64,000 bases of DNA. Origin: Bergeyella sp. Its GTDB lineage: Bacteria; Bacteroidota; Bacteroidia; Flavobacteriales; Weeksellaceae. The notes beneath the pieces were generated by a model. The model saw only the letters and a list, made by a program, of their open reading frames with translations, had not been told where the DNA came from and ran no database searches. This document shows positions 54,669-63,078 of this stretch, in pieces. Made by a program: the position numbers and the translations under genes. Location: positions 62,001 through 126,000 of the forward strand of contig SZYB01000003.1 of assembly GCA_030263285.1 (NCBI GenBank), given 5' to 3'. Positions within the stretch are counted from its first letter, which is position 1; every line of letters begins with the position of its first letter.

Positions 54669-55634
54669 CTACTCAAGGGGTCCTCCCAGTTTATAACTTT
54701 CGTTACCAAGAATTTCATTAACAATAAACCTCGGTCTATGGTATATACTTTTTCTTTTTATGGTCACCACCTTAAATTTTCCTTTACCAGTAATATCTTT
54801 TATCTTATCCTTGAATTTGTGATGGGTCACAAAAAAATAAACAGGCTCGTAGTCGGCGAGGCTCGGCTTTATGAAATTATTGTTGAGTATTTTCTCTTCT
54901 GTCCTAAACAGGCTGTCAAACAATTCTTCTCTTTTCTCGTCTCTGGGAACATCCCAAAGAAGCAAATCTTTGTGCTTGTTAACAAAATTTCTGGGAAAGA
55001 GGTAAGAGACAGGCTCATACGTTACGAGTTTGCTGAACCCCCTGCTGGCAAAAAATCTGGGGTCTACCTTAGGATAAAAAAGATACGCTTTGGTTGCCAA
55101 ATCCTCCATGTAGGTATAGGCCTTTACTGCAACAAGTGCGGAACTTCCGGTGGAAATAATCCGTACTTGCTCAGAACGTCTTCCTTCTCTGTTAAGGATG
55201 GATTTTATGATTTTGCTGTTTAATATTCTGGTTTCCGGGGAAAACTCCTGGATATTTTTGTTGTCGGATGCACGATGAGTCTTCCCAAATCCTATCCGGT
55301 CAATGGCTATAATATGAAACTTCTTGCTGATTTCCTCGTTAAGGAAATAGTCGATAAAATACCCCGAATTTCTTCCGCTATCGTGTAACAGTATTAAGTA
55401 TGGCTTACTAGACTTGGAGAGATGTATAGACGGGCTTTCGTTGGTAAGATAATAGACATGGAAACCCTCTAGCGTAATAGAATCCATCTTAGGTGCGAGA
55501 ACCCCAGCCCGGCTAAAAATTATATCCAGCTCTCTCTGGGAGTAGTTTTTGTTAAACAACAGGTTGCTCCCCCAAATATAGGCCAACCATAAAAGAAGAA
55601 CACCAAAGCCCACCATAAAACATCTCTTTCCCAT
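54669..55634 (-). CDS. alpha/beta-hydrolase-fold protein with altered nucleophile
   Basis: 321 residues with an N-terminal membrane anchor (FMVGFGVLLLWLAYIWGSNL). The fold is readable: PYLILLHDSGRNSGYFIDYF, HIIAIDRIGFGKTHRASD (the family's IDRPGFGKSD), IISTGSSALVAVKAYTY at the nucleophile elbow, then AYLFYPKVDPRFFASRGFSK and YLFPRNFVNKHKDLLLWD. At the elbow the family's Gly-x-Ser-x-Gly becomes Ser-Thr-Gly-Ser-Ser, so the nucleophilic Ser position seems to be Gly. The last His region (IKRKSIYHRPRFI) is only weakly kept. Probably a binding or scaffolding protein, or an enzyme with a different mechanism. Confidence 0.75.
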   Translation of the reverse strand: MGKRCFMVGFGVLLLWLAYIWGSNLLFNKNYSQRELDIIFSRAGVLAPKMDSITLEGFHVYYLTNESPSIHLSKSSKPYLILLHDSGRNSGYFIDYFLNEEISKKFHIIAIDRIGFGKTHRASDNKNIQEFSPETRILNSKIIKSILNREGRRSEQVRIISTGSSALVAVKAYTYMEDLATKAYLFYPKVDPRFFASRGFSKLVTYEPVSYLFPRNFVNKHKDLLLWDVPRDEKREELFDSLFRTEEKILNNNFIKPSLADYEPVYFFVTHHKFKDKIKDITGKGKFKVVTIKRKSIYHRPRFIVNEILGNESYKLGGPLE

Positions 55635-55699
55635 AACCGAATGTTTATATACTACAAGTTAAGAAAAAGTCCCATACCAAAAAATTATTTACTCCCCTT

Positions 55700-56479
55700 T
55701 TAGGCAAGTAAAAAAGAAAAAACCGCTGTCTTAAAATCTATGTAGTTATCTACCTGAACCCAGTGACCAGAATTTTTTACAGAAACGATTTCTGCTTTTG
55801 GAAACCGTTTTTTTATCTCGGGAAAATCCTCCGGGAGGATATAATGAGATCGTTCACCTTTCAAAAATAAAGTGGATCCTTCATAAATTCCTTCATAAAT
55901 TCCTTTTGAGATAAAATCGTTATATCTTTCTCGTAATATGTCCAGATTGAATCTCCAGTGAAGAATTTGATCCTCGTTTCTGTAAAGATTTTTACTGAGG
56001 AATTGTACCGTCCCTTTGTCGGAAATATAAAGAGATAACTTTTCTTTGATCTCTTTTCTTGATTTTGCCTTAGAGGGGTCTACTTTATCCAGTGCATAGA
56101 ATACTTCTTGATGATGAGGGGGATATCCTTTTGGGGCAATGTCTACGACAATGAGTTTGTTCACTTTTTTGCCAAAGTTCAAAGAAAACTGTATCCCGGC
56201 TTTTCCTCCCAGAGAATGTCCTAGAATATTAGCCTTTTCTATGTGGTGGCTTTCCATGTATTTGGCAATATCATTGGCCATGGAGAGATAGTCCATTTCG
56301 TTTGCCCGAAAACTTTTCCCGTGGTTTCTCAAGTCAATCAGATGTACGGGAAAAAAGTCTGAGGCTTCTTTCCCAAAGGTTCCCCAGTTATCGAGCATGC
56401 CAAAGAGACCATGGAACACAAGAAGAGGAATCCCTCCTTTCTCCTCACCGTATATTTTGGAATGTAAAATTTCTGTCAA
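55700..56479 (-). CDS. alpha/beta-hydrolase (YbfF-like)
   Basis: 259 residues, soluble hydrolase. Oxyanion part PLLVFHGLFGMLDNWGTFGK, VHLIDLRNHGKSFRANEMDY (the YbfF-like DLRNHG), the nucleophile in ILGHSLGGKAGIQFSLN, and the catalytic His in VKNSGHWVQVDNYIDF. It resembles YbfF, an esterase acting on acyl-CoA or similar esters. It lies 19 bp behind pdxJ, a pairing common in Flavobacteriia, although no link to vitamin B6 is known. Confidence 0.92.
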   Translation of the reverse strand: MTEILHSKIYGEEKGGIPLLVFHGLFGMLDNWGTFGKEASDFFPVHLIDLRNHGKSFRANEMDYLSMANDIAKYMESHHIEKANILGHSLGGKAGIQFSLNFGKKVNKLIVVDIAPKGYPPHHQEVFYALDKVDPSKAKSRKEIKEKLSLYISDKGTVQFLSKNLYRNEDQILHWRFNLDILRERYNDFISKGIYEGIYEGSTLFLKGERSHYILPEDFPEIKKRFPKAEIVSVKNSGHWVQVDNYIDFKTAVFSFLLA

Positions 56480-56498
56480 TTTTTAGTTTTTTAAACAA

Positions 56499-57218
56499 TT
56501 ATCTTTTTTCTAAACGCTTCAGATACGCCTGTATTGTATTTTCCAATCCCAGATACAAGGCTTCCGATATAAGTGCATGTCCTATGGACACTTCGCTTAG
56601 GTGAGGAATATGATCGGAAAAATATTTTATATTATCAAGACTAAGATCATGACCTGCATTGATTCCCAATCCATTTTCTATTGCTTTCACGGCAGTATTA
56701 TAGTAAGGAATAATAGCTTTATCGGGAGATAACGCATATTGATTTGCATAAGCTTCGGTATAGAGTTCTATCCTGTCGCAGCCTGTTTCTGCAGCATAGG
56801 GTACCATCTCTGGATTTGGATTCAAGAATATGGAAGTCCTTATCCCTGCCTGCTTAAACTCTCTTGTTACGGATTGTAGAAATTTGAGGTTCTTTTTGCA
56901 GTCCCAGCCTGCGGTAGAAGTAATGGCATTTTCCTCATCCGGTACCAGTGTAACCTGGTCGGGTTGTATGTCCAGAACCATTTCTATAAAAGCGGGATAC
57001 GGGTTACCTTCTATGTTAAATTCTGTGTTTATGAGGGGCTTTAGATCGTAGACATCTTTTTTCGTGATATGGCGTTCATCAGGTCTTGGATGAATGGTAA
57101 TACCTTGTGCACCAAAGTTCTGTATGTCTATGGCTGCTTGCGTTACGGAAGGCGTATCCCCTCCTCTAGCGTTACGCAGCGTGGCTATTTTGTTGATATT
57201 TACACTAAGTTTTGTCAT
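56499..57218 (-). CDS. pdxJ: pyridoxine 5'-phosphate synthase
   Basis: 239 residues, TIM barrel. It condenses 1-deoxy-D-xylulose 5-phosphate with 3-amino-2-oxopropyl phosphate to pyridoxine 5'-phosphate. The signatures are LSVNINKIATLRNARGGDTP, ITIHPRPDERHITKKDVYDL (with His and Arg of the active site), FNIEGNPYPAF, CDRIELYTEAYANQY and NAGHDLSLDNIKYF, SEVSIGHALISEAL. Other B6 genes are not in the window. It is upstream of the YbfF-like gene in one transcript. Confidence 0.96.
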   Translation of the reverse strand: MTKLSVNINKIATLRNARGGDTPSVTQAAIDIQNFGAQGITIHPRPDERHITKKDVYDLKPLINTEFNIEGNPYPAFIEMVLDIQPDQVTLVPDEENAITSTAGWDCKKNLKFLQSVTREFKQAGIRTSIFLNPNPEMVPYAAETGCDRIELYTEAYANQYALSPDKAIIPYYNTAVKAIENGLGINAGHDLSLDNIKYFSDHIPHLSEVSIGHALISEALYLGLENTIQAYLKRLEKR

Positions 57219-57261
57219 GGATTTTTTTATCTAAGATGACCTAAAAAGAAAAAAATAGAAA

Positions 57262-58491
57262 TTATAATTGCATGATTTCCAGCCCAAAATACCCTGAGCT
57301 TACAATAAGATGATCCATAATGTCTGCCTTAATTTGCTCATAAACTTCAATATTGGAAGTGGTAGCAAAACAGTAGATTTCTATGGGGATGCCTTGTGAG
57401 GTCATTTCCAACTCACGAACCATGATCGTTCCCTTGGAATCAACATATGGGTTTTGACTCAAATATCGCAAAACATAATAGCGGTAAACCTCTATATTGG
57501 TTATGGGACTGTCGTTTATAGGATTTTCGGGGAGGAGTGTTTCTTTTTTTACCTTACCTTTTATCCGCCCTTTTTTTTCTGTGAGGTATTCTTTAACAAG
57601 GTCTATGGAGAGAAGTTCTTCATAAGTTTCTTCAGAAAGGAATTTAAAAGATTTTACGCTTAAGATTATGGAGGTTTTTATTCTTTTTGTATTAGTTTCC
57701 GACATTACCTGAAGATTTTTCACCTCTGTGGAGAGAAGATCATAGGTGGGTATGGTAGAAATGGTTTTATCAAAACTTTGAATTCTTGTGGTAAGCAATT
57801 CTATTTTTAGGATTGTTCCTTCCAAGTTATATTTTGGGATTCCTATCCAGTCTCCTACTTTCAGGCTCTTTGATGTAGCCACATGCAGCCCTGTGACAAA
57901 CCCCAGTATGGTGTCTCGGAAAACCAAAACCAAAACGGCGGTGATCGCTCCCAGACTTCCCAGTATCAAACTCCCGCTGATACCGAAAATTACACACAGG
58001 CCTATAATAGAAAAAATGAGAATCCCAAAGATTTTTACTGTCTGAGAGATAGCAGAAAGTGCCATAATTTTATGAATATCTCTTTTTATTCCGTAATAGA
58101 ATTCCAGTGATTTTAGCGCACGAAAGGCCATGGCAGCTACGGTGAGTACGGTGATAAAACTGAGAATACGCGACAGGATATTTATCCCAGGGCTATCGTT
58201 GGAAAAAAAAGAAATCAAGACGACTTTTCCTGATATCAGGGCAGTGAACTGTGCGAGAGAATGACTGATACTAGACTGTTCTAGTGCTGAAACAGTGGGA
58301 TATTTTTCGGTGTCTTTGTAGAGTGTAAAGACGAACTGCAGAAGTATTCTAAAGAAAATATTCAACCCACAGATAATGGTCACTACGAGAGCGAGCTTTA
58401 TGAGATAAACGAGGAAGAAATTGTTTCCCACATATTTTCCGAGAAAGCTATTTATAAGGTTGGCACTCCCTTGTAAGTTTGTCGGATTCAT
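57262..58491 (-). CDS. mechanosensitive ion channel (MscS family, YbdG-like)
   Basis: 409 residues. Five hydrophobic helices in the first ~190 residues (for example LALVVTIICGLNIFFRILLQ, IFGILIFSIIGLCVIFGISG), then the pore-lining segment LILGSLGAITAVLVLVFRDT and the MscS beta domain GLHVATSKSLKVGDWIGIPK, then GTILKIELLTTRIQSFDKTI and TIPTYDLLSTEVKNL. The large C-terminal domain is that of the YbdG subgroup. It should release solutes upon hypo-osmotic shock. A -7-like box lies 28 nt upstream. Confidence 0.92.
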   Translation of the reverse strand: MNPTNLQGSANLINSFLGKYVGNNFFLVYLIKLALVVTIICGLNIFFRILLQFVFTLYKDTEKYPTVSALEQSSISHSLAQFTALISGKVVLISFFSNDSPGINILSRILSFITVLTVAAMAFRALKSLEFYYGIKRDIHKIMALSAISQTVKIFGILIFSIIGLCVIFGISGSLILGSLGAITAVLVLVFRDTILGFVTGLHVATSKSLKVGDWIGIPKYNLEGTILKIELLTTRIQSFDKTISTIPTYDLLSTEVKNLQVMSETNTKRIKTSIILSVKSFKFLSEETYEELLSIDLVKEYLTEKKGRIKGKVKKETLLPENPINDSPITNIEVYRYYVLRYLSQNPYVDSKGTIMVRELEMTSQGIPIEIYCFATTSNIEVYEQIKADIMDHLIVSSGYFGLEIMQL

Positions 58492-58519
58492 AAGATACGT
58501 TTATACTTGGATCCGGGGG

Positions 58520-58527
58520 CAAAGTTA
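58520..58527 (-). promoter_or_regulatory. -7 box for the mechanosensitive channel gene
   Basis: Reads TAACTTTG on the minus strand (TAnnTTTG), 28 nt before the ATG at 58491. No clear -33 element. Confidence 0.4.
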
Positions 58528-59092
58528 ATAAAAACACAGTCACATATTTTGTTTTTCTATAGATTCAGGTCTTAAGAATTTAGGACTGATAATAAACCAA
58601 AGATTTAAGGTAGGCATTTGGGTTGTGATTGGTATGTTAATTGCGGGTCGCCAGAACATAAATCGGGCACAGAATAACAGAATAAATAAAAGAAAAGCGG
58701 AGGCAAAATGAAAAAATTCGGCAGATATTGTCTACATAAAAGAGGGCGAATCACTGGTGCTCTTTCTGAGAGAAAAATATTCCTTTCGTTTAGAGATTTG
58801 ATGCCGGAAGCAAAATAAAACTACAAAATAAGCAAAACGGTGGAAGGAGATGAGAGCTATATAATAATTAAATTAATTAATATGGTGGGTGTACTGTCTG
58901 GACCTGTTTTGGTAAAACTTTCAATTCGAGAAAATAAGAACTCGGGAAAAAGTAAGTCTGTTGTCTACTAAAACAAAAGATAACTTTAGGTTAAACAATA
59001 GCCCCCAAAGGAAAAGAAAAAAGATTGTAGGTATACCCTTTGTTTTTTCTTTTTTTGTTTATGGGGAGTCCCGTTGTTTTCCCGTTGCTTTT
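58528..59092 (+). pseudogene. decayed coding remnants, family unknown
   Basis: About 565 bp without an intact gene. Two plus-strand pieces look like broken protein sequence: at 58712-58801 a frame reads SADIVYIKEGESLVLFLREK and ends at a stop; in another frame 58819-58971 reads KTVEGDESYIIIKLINMVG then VLSGPVLVKLSIRENKNSGK and a stop. Neither has a proper start, and they lie in the order expected of one gene with frame shifts. I cannot name the family. No strong hairpin or promoter box is evident elsewhere in the gap. Confidence 0.4.
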
Positions 59093-59737
59093 TCAGGACC
59101 AGTCAATCTCGTCTTTTCCGTGTTTTAATAAGTAGTTATTGATTTTGGAAAAAGGCCTGCTCCCTAAAAAACCTTTGTGCGCGGAGAGAGGAGAAGGATG
59201 GGCAGAGGTAATGATGCAGTGTTTTTCTGGGTTTATGAGTGTCGTTTTTTTTATGGCAAAACTTCCCCACAATACAAAGACCACATTTTCTTTTTGCTCA
59301 GAAACTCTCTCTATAACAAAGTCGGTAAACTTTTCCCACCCCAAGTCTTTATGAGAATTGGGCTGATGGGCTTCCACTGTAAGACTTGCATTGAGAAGCA
59401 AAACTCCCTGTTTGGCCCAGGATTCCAGTTCATTCGAAGTTTTTATTATGCCTACATCCTGTTCCAGTTCTTTAAATATATTCTTGAGGGAAGGCGGAGC
59501 GGAGACTTTATCCGAGACCGAAAAACAAAGCCCGTTTGCCTGTCCCTCATTGTGGTAAGGGTCCTGTCCCAAAATCACCACTTTTATCTCCTCAAAAGGG
59601 CAAGTCTCAATTGCCCTGAAAATCTGATTTAGGGGAGGAAAACATTTTTTCTCGGCGTATTCTCGTTTCACCCTTTTCCATAGATTCCAGAAATAAGGGG
59701 TATTTTTTATGGGGGCAAGCACGTCCTTCCAGGTCAT
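59093..59737 (-). CDS. ung: uracil-DNA glycosylase
   Basis: 214 residues, family 1 UDG. It removes uracil from DNA. The water-activating motif is VVILGQDPYHNEGQANGLCF, the base-binding LLNASLTVEAHQPNSHKDLG, and the Leu-intercalation loop ITSAHPSPLSAHKGFLGSRP. The N-terminus MTWKDVLAPIKNTPYFWNLW matches family members beginning T-W-x-D-V-L. I set the start at 59737; a promoter box at 59768-59775 overlaps the alternative start at 59770 and excludes it. It is divergent from mutS2. Confidence 0.96.
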   Translation of the reverse strand: MTWKDVLAPIKNTPYFWNLWKRVKREYAEKKCFPPLNQIFRAIETCPFEEIKVVILGQDPYHNEGQANGLCFSVSDKVSAPPSLKNIFKELEQDVGIIKTSNELESWAKQGVLLLNASLTVEAHQPNSHKDLGWEKFTDFVIERVSEQKENVVFVLWGSFAIKKTTLINPEKHCIITSAHPSPLSAHKGFLGSRPFSKINNYLLKHGKDEIDWS

Positions 59738-59767
59738 ACGGGTATGAATTAAGTGATGTCTTTTTTG

Positions 59768-59775
59768 CAAAAATA
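59768..59775 (-). promoter_or_regulatory. -7 box for ung
   Basis: TATTTTTG on the minus strand, 30 nt before the ATG at 59737. It fixes the start. It lies only 25 bp from the divergent mutS2 box, so the two promoters overlap in their upstream regions. Confidence 0.5.
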
Positions 59776-59800
59776 TAAAATCCGGTTGACCTAGTTTATG

Positions 59801-59808
59801 TATTTTTG
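59801..59808 (+). promoter_or_regulatory. -7 box for mutS2
   Basis: TATTTTTG ending 5 nt before the ATG at 59814, so transcription should start at or next to the start codon (leaderless message). The nearest TTG upstream is at 12 nt, closer than the normal spacing. Confidence 0.5.
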
Positions 59809-59813
59809 TCTGA

Positions 59814-61970
59814 ATGAAGATCAGCAGAGAAAGTCTGGAAGAATTGGAGTTTCCTCAGCTTCTGGAGGAGATTGTCCCGTATGCGTGTTCTAAGAAGACC
59901 ATTGAGACGATACAGAATTTGAGACCTTTGCCCGAGGCGACGGCGGTAGAGGCTCTAAAAAAAACATCCGAGTATCTTAAGAGCTACCAGAGTGAAAATT
60001 ATATCCCCTTTCACCCGTTTGAAGATATTGATCCGGAACTTAAAAGGCTGGAGATAGAAAACTTTAGGCTGGAGGCAGATTCTTTTATGAGAATCAAAAA
60101 TATCACAAAGCAGATAGGGGAACTGCAAAAGTTTTTTCGTGCATTTTGTGAGATTTTTCCCATATTGAGTCAAGGGATAAAATCCCTAACCTACAAGAAG
60201 GAAATTATCCAAAAGATAGAGGCGGTTTTTAATCGGTTCGGAGAGGTGAAAAATGATGCCTCACCAGATCTGAAAATCCTTAGAGAAAATCTCCAAAAAA
60301 ATAAAAAAGAACTTCTGGAGAATTTTGAACGTTCTTTGGGTTTTTGCCTACAACAAGATCTTTTGGACGAGATAAGAGAAAGTGTCATAGAGGATCAGCG
60401 GGTTCTGGCAGTGAAATCGGTCTTCAAAAAAAGAGTGGGAGGAAGGGTGTTGGGGATATCAAACACAGGCTCTATCACTTTCATACAACCAGAATCTGTG
60501 ATAACATCTCATAATGAACTAAGAGAATTACAAGAAAAGGAAAAAAATGAAGTGGATAAAATCCTAAGGAAACTGACGGCAGAGATCAGTGTATTTACTC
60601 CTTTTTTGGCTTCTTATCAGGGGTATATAGAAGATCTGGATGTAACGAGAGCCAAGGCAAAATTTGCAGAAAAAATTAATGGGGTTTTTCCTAAAATCAA
60701 TGCGCGGCAGACCCTAAAGCTTTATTCTGCCTTTCATCCGCTTTTATTTCTGAGAAATAAGGAGGAAAAAAAAGAAATTTTTCCTCAGGCCTTGAGTTTG
60801 TCTTCTCAGGAGAGAATACTTTGTATCTCCGGACCCAATGCGGGAGGTAAATCAGTTACCTTAAAAACCGTAGGATTATTACAGATCATGTTACAGAGCG
60901 GAATTTTGGTCCCTGTGCATCCAAAATCTGAAATGTTTTTCTATGGCAGAATAATGACCGATATCGGGGATAATCAATCGATAGAAAATCACTTATCTAC
61001 CTATTCTTCTAGACTCAAAAAAATGAGCAGGATGATAGAAGAGACAGATGAAAACACTTTACTTCTGATAGATGAATTCGGTACCGGATCTGATCCGGAG
61101 TTGGGTGGAGCATTGGCAGAGAGTTTTTTGGAGTTTTTTTATGAGAAAAAATGTTTTTCCATTATCACGACACATTATACCAATATCAAGCTGAGAATAG
61201 AACAGCTTTTGCATGCGGAAAATGCGGCCATGCTTTTTGATAAAAATACATTGGAGCCACTGTATAAACTGGAGGTGGGTCAGGCGGGGAGTTCATTTAC
61301 CTTTGAGGTGGCAGAGAAAAATAATATTCCGGAAGAGATTATTTCTGCGGCGAAAAAAAAGGTAGAAAGAAGAGAAGTGGTAGATCTGGATAGGACGATT
61401 GTAAAATTGCAACAGGAAAAATACGAGGTAGAAAAACTTAAATACACTCTTACAGAAAGCAAGGGTTCTGTGGAAAGCAAGAGAGAGAATTTAAAAAGGC
61501 TCGGTGAGCGGTTGGAAAACAAGCTCTACAACTTCCAAAGGCTCTATGATGCAGAACAAAAAAAACTTCAATGGGGAAGCAAGGTTGCGCTCCTCATAGA
61601 TCAGTATGCAGAGGGCAGACACAGAAGGGATGTTTTGGGAGAGTTTATAAAACTTCTGGAACAGGAGAAATATAAAAAGCGAGAGCAAATTAATAATCCG
61701 GATAAACAGAAAGAACTAAGGCTTGTAAAAAAGAAGATAGACAGACAGCTCAGAAAAGAAAATATCCGGGAAAAATTCAACGAAATACAGGATAAAAAAC
61801 TGGCAGCACAAAAGAAAGAAAGGCAATCATGGCTGAAGGTGGGTGCCAGAGTAAGAATAAAGGGGAGCGCTAGTGTGGGGACAATAGACAGAATCTCCAA
61901 AAATAAGGTGGTCATTAATTATGGTGCTTTTAAGACCACAATTTCTGAGAATGAACTTGAGCGTGTGTAA
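59814..61970 (+). CDS. mutS2: MutS2-family ATPase without Smr domain
   Basis: 718 residues. MutS2 proteins bind branched DNA or stalled ribosomes and are not mismatch-repair MutS. The core and lever domain includes SVIEDQRVLAVKSVFKKRVG (about 192-211). The ATPase has Walker A ISGPNAGGKSVTLKTVGLLQ (about 337-356), the ST motif DIGDNQSIENHLSTYSSRLK, Walker B TLLLIDEFGTGSDPELGGAL and the His switch SIITTHYTNIK. A long coiled coil (about 510-660) follows. The end is only a small KOW-like module (VGARVRIKGSASVGTIDRIS); the ~75-residue Smr nuclease domain of typical MutS2 is absent. No start other than 59814 is possible. Confidence 0.92.
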   Translation: MKISRESLEELEFPQLLEEIVPYACSKKTIETIQNLRPLPEATAVEALKKTSEYLKSYQSENYIPFHPFEDIDPELKRLEIENFRLEADSFMRIKNITKQIGELQKFFRAFCEIFPILSQGIKSLTYKKEIIQKIEAVFNRFGEVKNDASPDLKILRENLQKNKKELLENFERSLGFCLQQDLLDEIRESVIEDQRVLAVKSVFKKRVGGRVLGISNTGSITFIQPESVITSHNELRELQEKEKNEVDKILRKLTAEISVFTPFLASYQGYIEDLDVTRAKAKFAEKINGVFPKINARQTLKLYSAFHPLLFLRNKEEKKEIFPQALSLSSQERILCISGPNAGGKSVTLKTVGLLQIMLQSGILVPVHPKSEMFFYGRIMTDIGDNQSIENHLSTYSSRLKKMSRMIEETDENTLLLIDEFGTGSDPELGGALAESFLEFFYEKKCFSIITTHYTNIKLRIEQLLHAENAAMLFDKNTLEPLYKLEVGQAGSSFTFEVAEKNNIPEEIISAAKKKVERREVVDLDRTIVKLQQEKYEVEKLKYTLTESKGSVESKRENLKRLGERLENKLYNFQRLYDAEQKKLQWGSKVALLIDQYAEGRHRRDVLGEFIKLLEQEKYKKREQINNPDKQKELRLVKKKIDRQLRKENIREKFNEIQDKKLAAQKKERQSWLKVGARVRIKGSASVGTIDRISKNKVVINYGAFKTTISENELERV

Positions 61971-61999
61971 AGGGTATTTTTTTTAAATGTGCTTTTGAG

Positions 62000-62007
62000 T
62001 ATATTTG
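62000..62007 (+). promoter_or_regulatory. -7 box for the epimerase gene
   Basis: TATATTTG ending 5 nt before the ATG at 62013, giving a predicted leaderless transcript and excluding the TTG start at 61989. No clear -33 element. Confidence 0.5.
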
Positions 62008-62012
62008 TCCTC

Positions 62013-63032
62013 ATGGTTTTGGTTACAGGAGGTACAGGGATTTTGGGGAGAGTACTTGTTTTGGATTTGCTCAGGCGGGGTAAGAGCGTGAGGGCAACAA
62101 AAAGAGAGTCCAGTGACATAAACGAGGTGCTGAGGTCTTATCATTTTTACACGGACAATCCCAAATTTTGGTTTGACAAGGTAGACTGGGTAGATCTGGA
62201 TTTAGAAGACACAGATTCTATAGAGCATGCCATGGAGGGGGTAGAGGAGGTCTATCACAGTGCTGCGAAGGTGAGTTTTGATCCTGCAGAGAGAAAGGAG
62301 CTTTACAAAATAAATGTCGAAGGGACAAAAAATATCCTACAAGCAGCGATAGATGTCTCTGTGAAGAAGTTTTTGATGGTGAGTTCTATCGCGGTATTGG
62401 ATCCGCGGGCAGAGCAAACCGGCGCGGATGAGTCCTCTTATTATAATGCAGAACAAAGACACTCTGCTTATGCAGAGTCAAAGCATTTTTCCGAAATGGA
62501 GGCATGGCGTGCTTCTGCAGAGGGGATGAATGTGGTGATTATAAATCCCGGTATTATCATAGGGAGTGGAAATTGGCTGCAAAGCAGTGGACTGATTTTT
62601 GAGGCGGCTAGCCGTTCCAGATATACATTTTCCGGAGGTTCTTCCTATGTAGATGTGAGAGATGTGTCGAAAATAGCCATATCTCTTATGGAAAAGTCGA
62701 TATTCGGAGAGCGGTTCGTTCTGGTTTCGGAAGAAAAATCTTATAGAGAAGTTACACAGCAGATAAGGAAATTTATGGGAAAATCTGGGACAATTGTCAT
62801 TCCCAATCGGTTGCTTTATTTTTCCGTAGCACTAAAGGGACTGAGTTTTTTATTTCCCAGACTAAGACTTATCACCAAAACCAATATAGGGGCACTTACT
62901 CGTAGAACTGCCATATCCAATGAAAAAATAAAAAAACATGTAGAGGTAGAATTTATTCCTGTGAAGGATAGTATTGATTTCCACCTAAAAAATTATGTAA
63001 ATGACAAAACTATGTCTAAAACTATATCTTAG
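62013..63032 (+). CDS. NAD-dependent epimerase/dehydratase family protein
   Basis: About 339 residues, extended short-chain dehydrogenase fold. The nucleotide-binding motif LVTGGTGILGRVLVLDLLRR is at the very N-terminus, VDLDLEDTDSIEHAMEGVEE and VYHSAAKVSF follow, and the catalytic Tyr-x3-Lys is in SAYAESKHFSEMEAWRAS. The substrate part is VVIINPGIIIGSGNWLQSSG and YTFSGGSSYVDVRDVSKIAI. It belongs to the dihydroflavonol-reductase-like branch; in this phylum the substrate is unknown. It is followed by mvaD after about 46 bp and may be co-transcribed. Confidence 0.88.
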   Translation: MVLVTGGTGILGRVLVLDLLRRGKSVRATKRESSDINEVLRSYHFYTDNPKFWFDKVDWVDLDLEDTDSIEHAMEGVEEVYHSAAKVSFDPAERKELYKINVEGTKNILQAAIDVSVKKFLMVSSIAVLDPRAEQTGADESSYYNAEQRHSAYAESKHFSEMEAWRASAEGMNVVIINPGIIIGSGNWLQSSGLIFEAASRSRYTFSGGSSYVDVRDVSKIAISLMEKSIFGERFVLVSEEKSYREVTQQIRKFMGKSGTIVIPNRLLYFSVALKGLSFLFPRLRLITKTNIGALTRRTAISNEKIKKHVEVEFIPVKDSIDFHLKNYVNDKTMSKTIS

Positions 63033-63078
63033 TCATATGCATAAAAACATGCTTTTTTTAAACCCTAAAAAGCAGACA

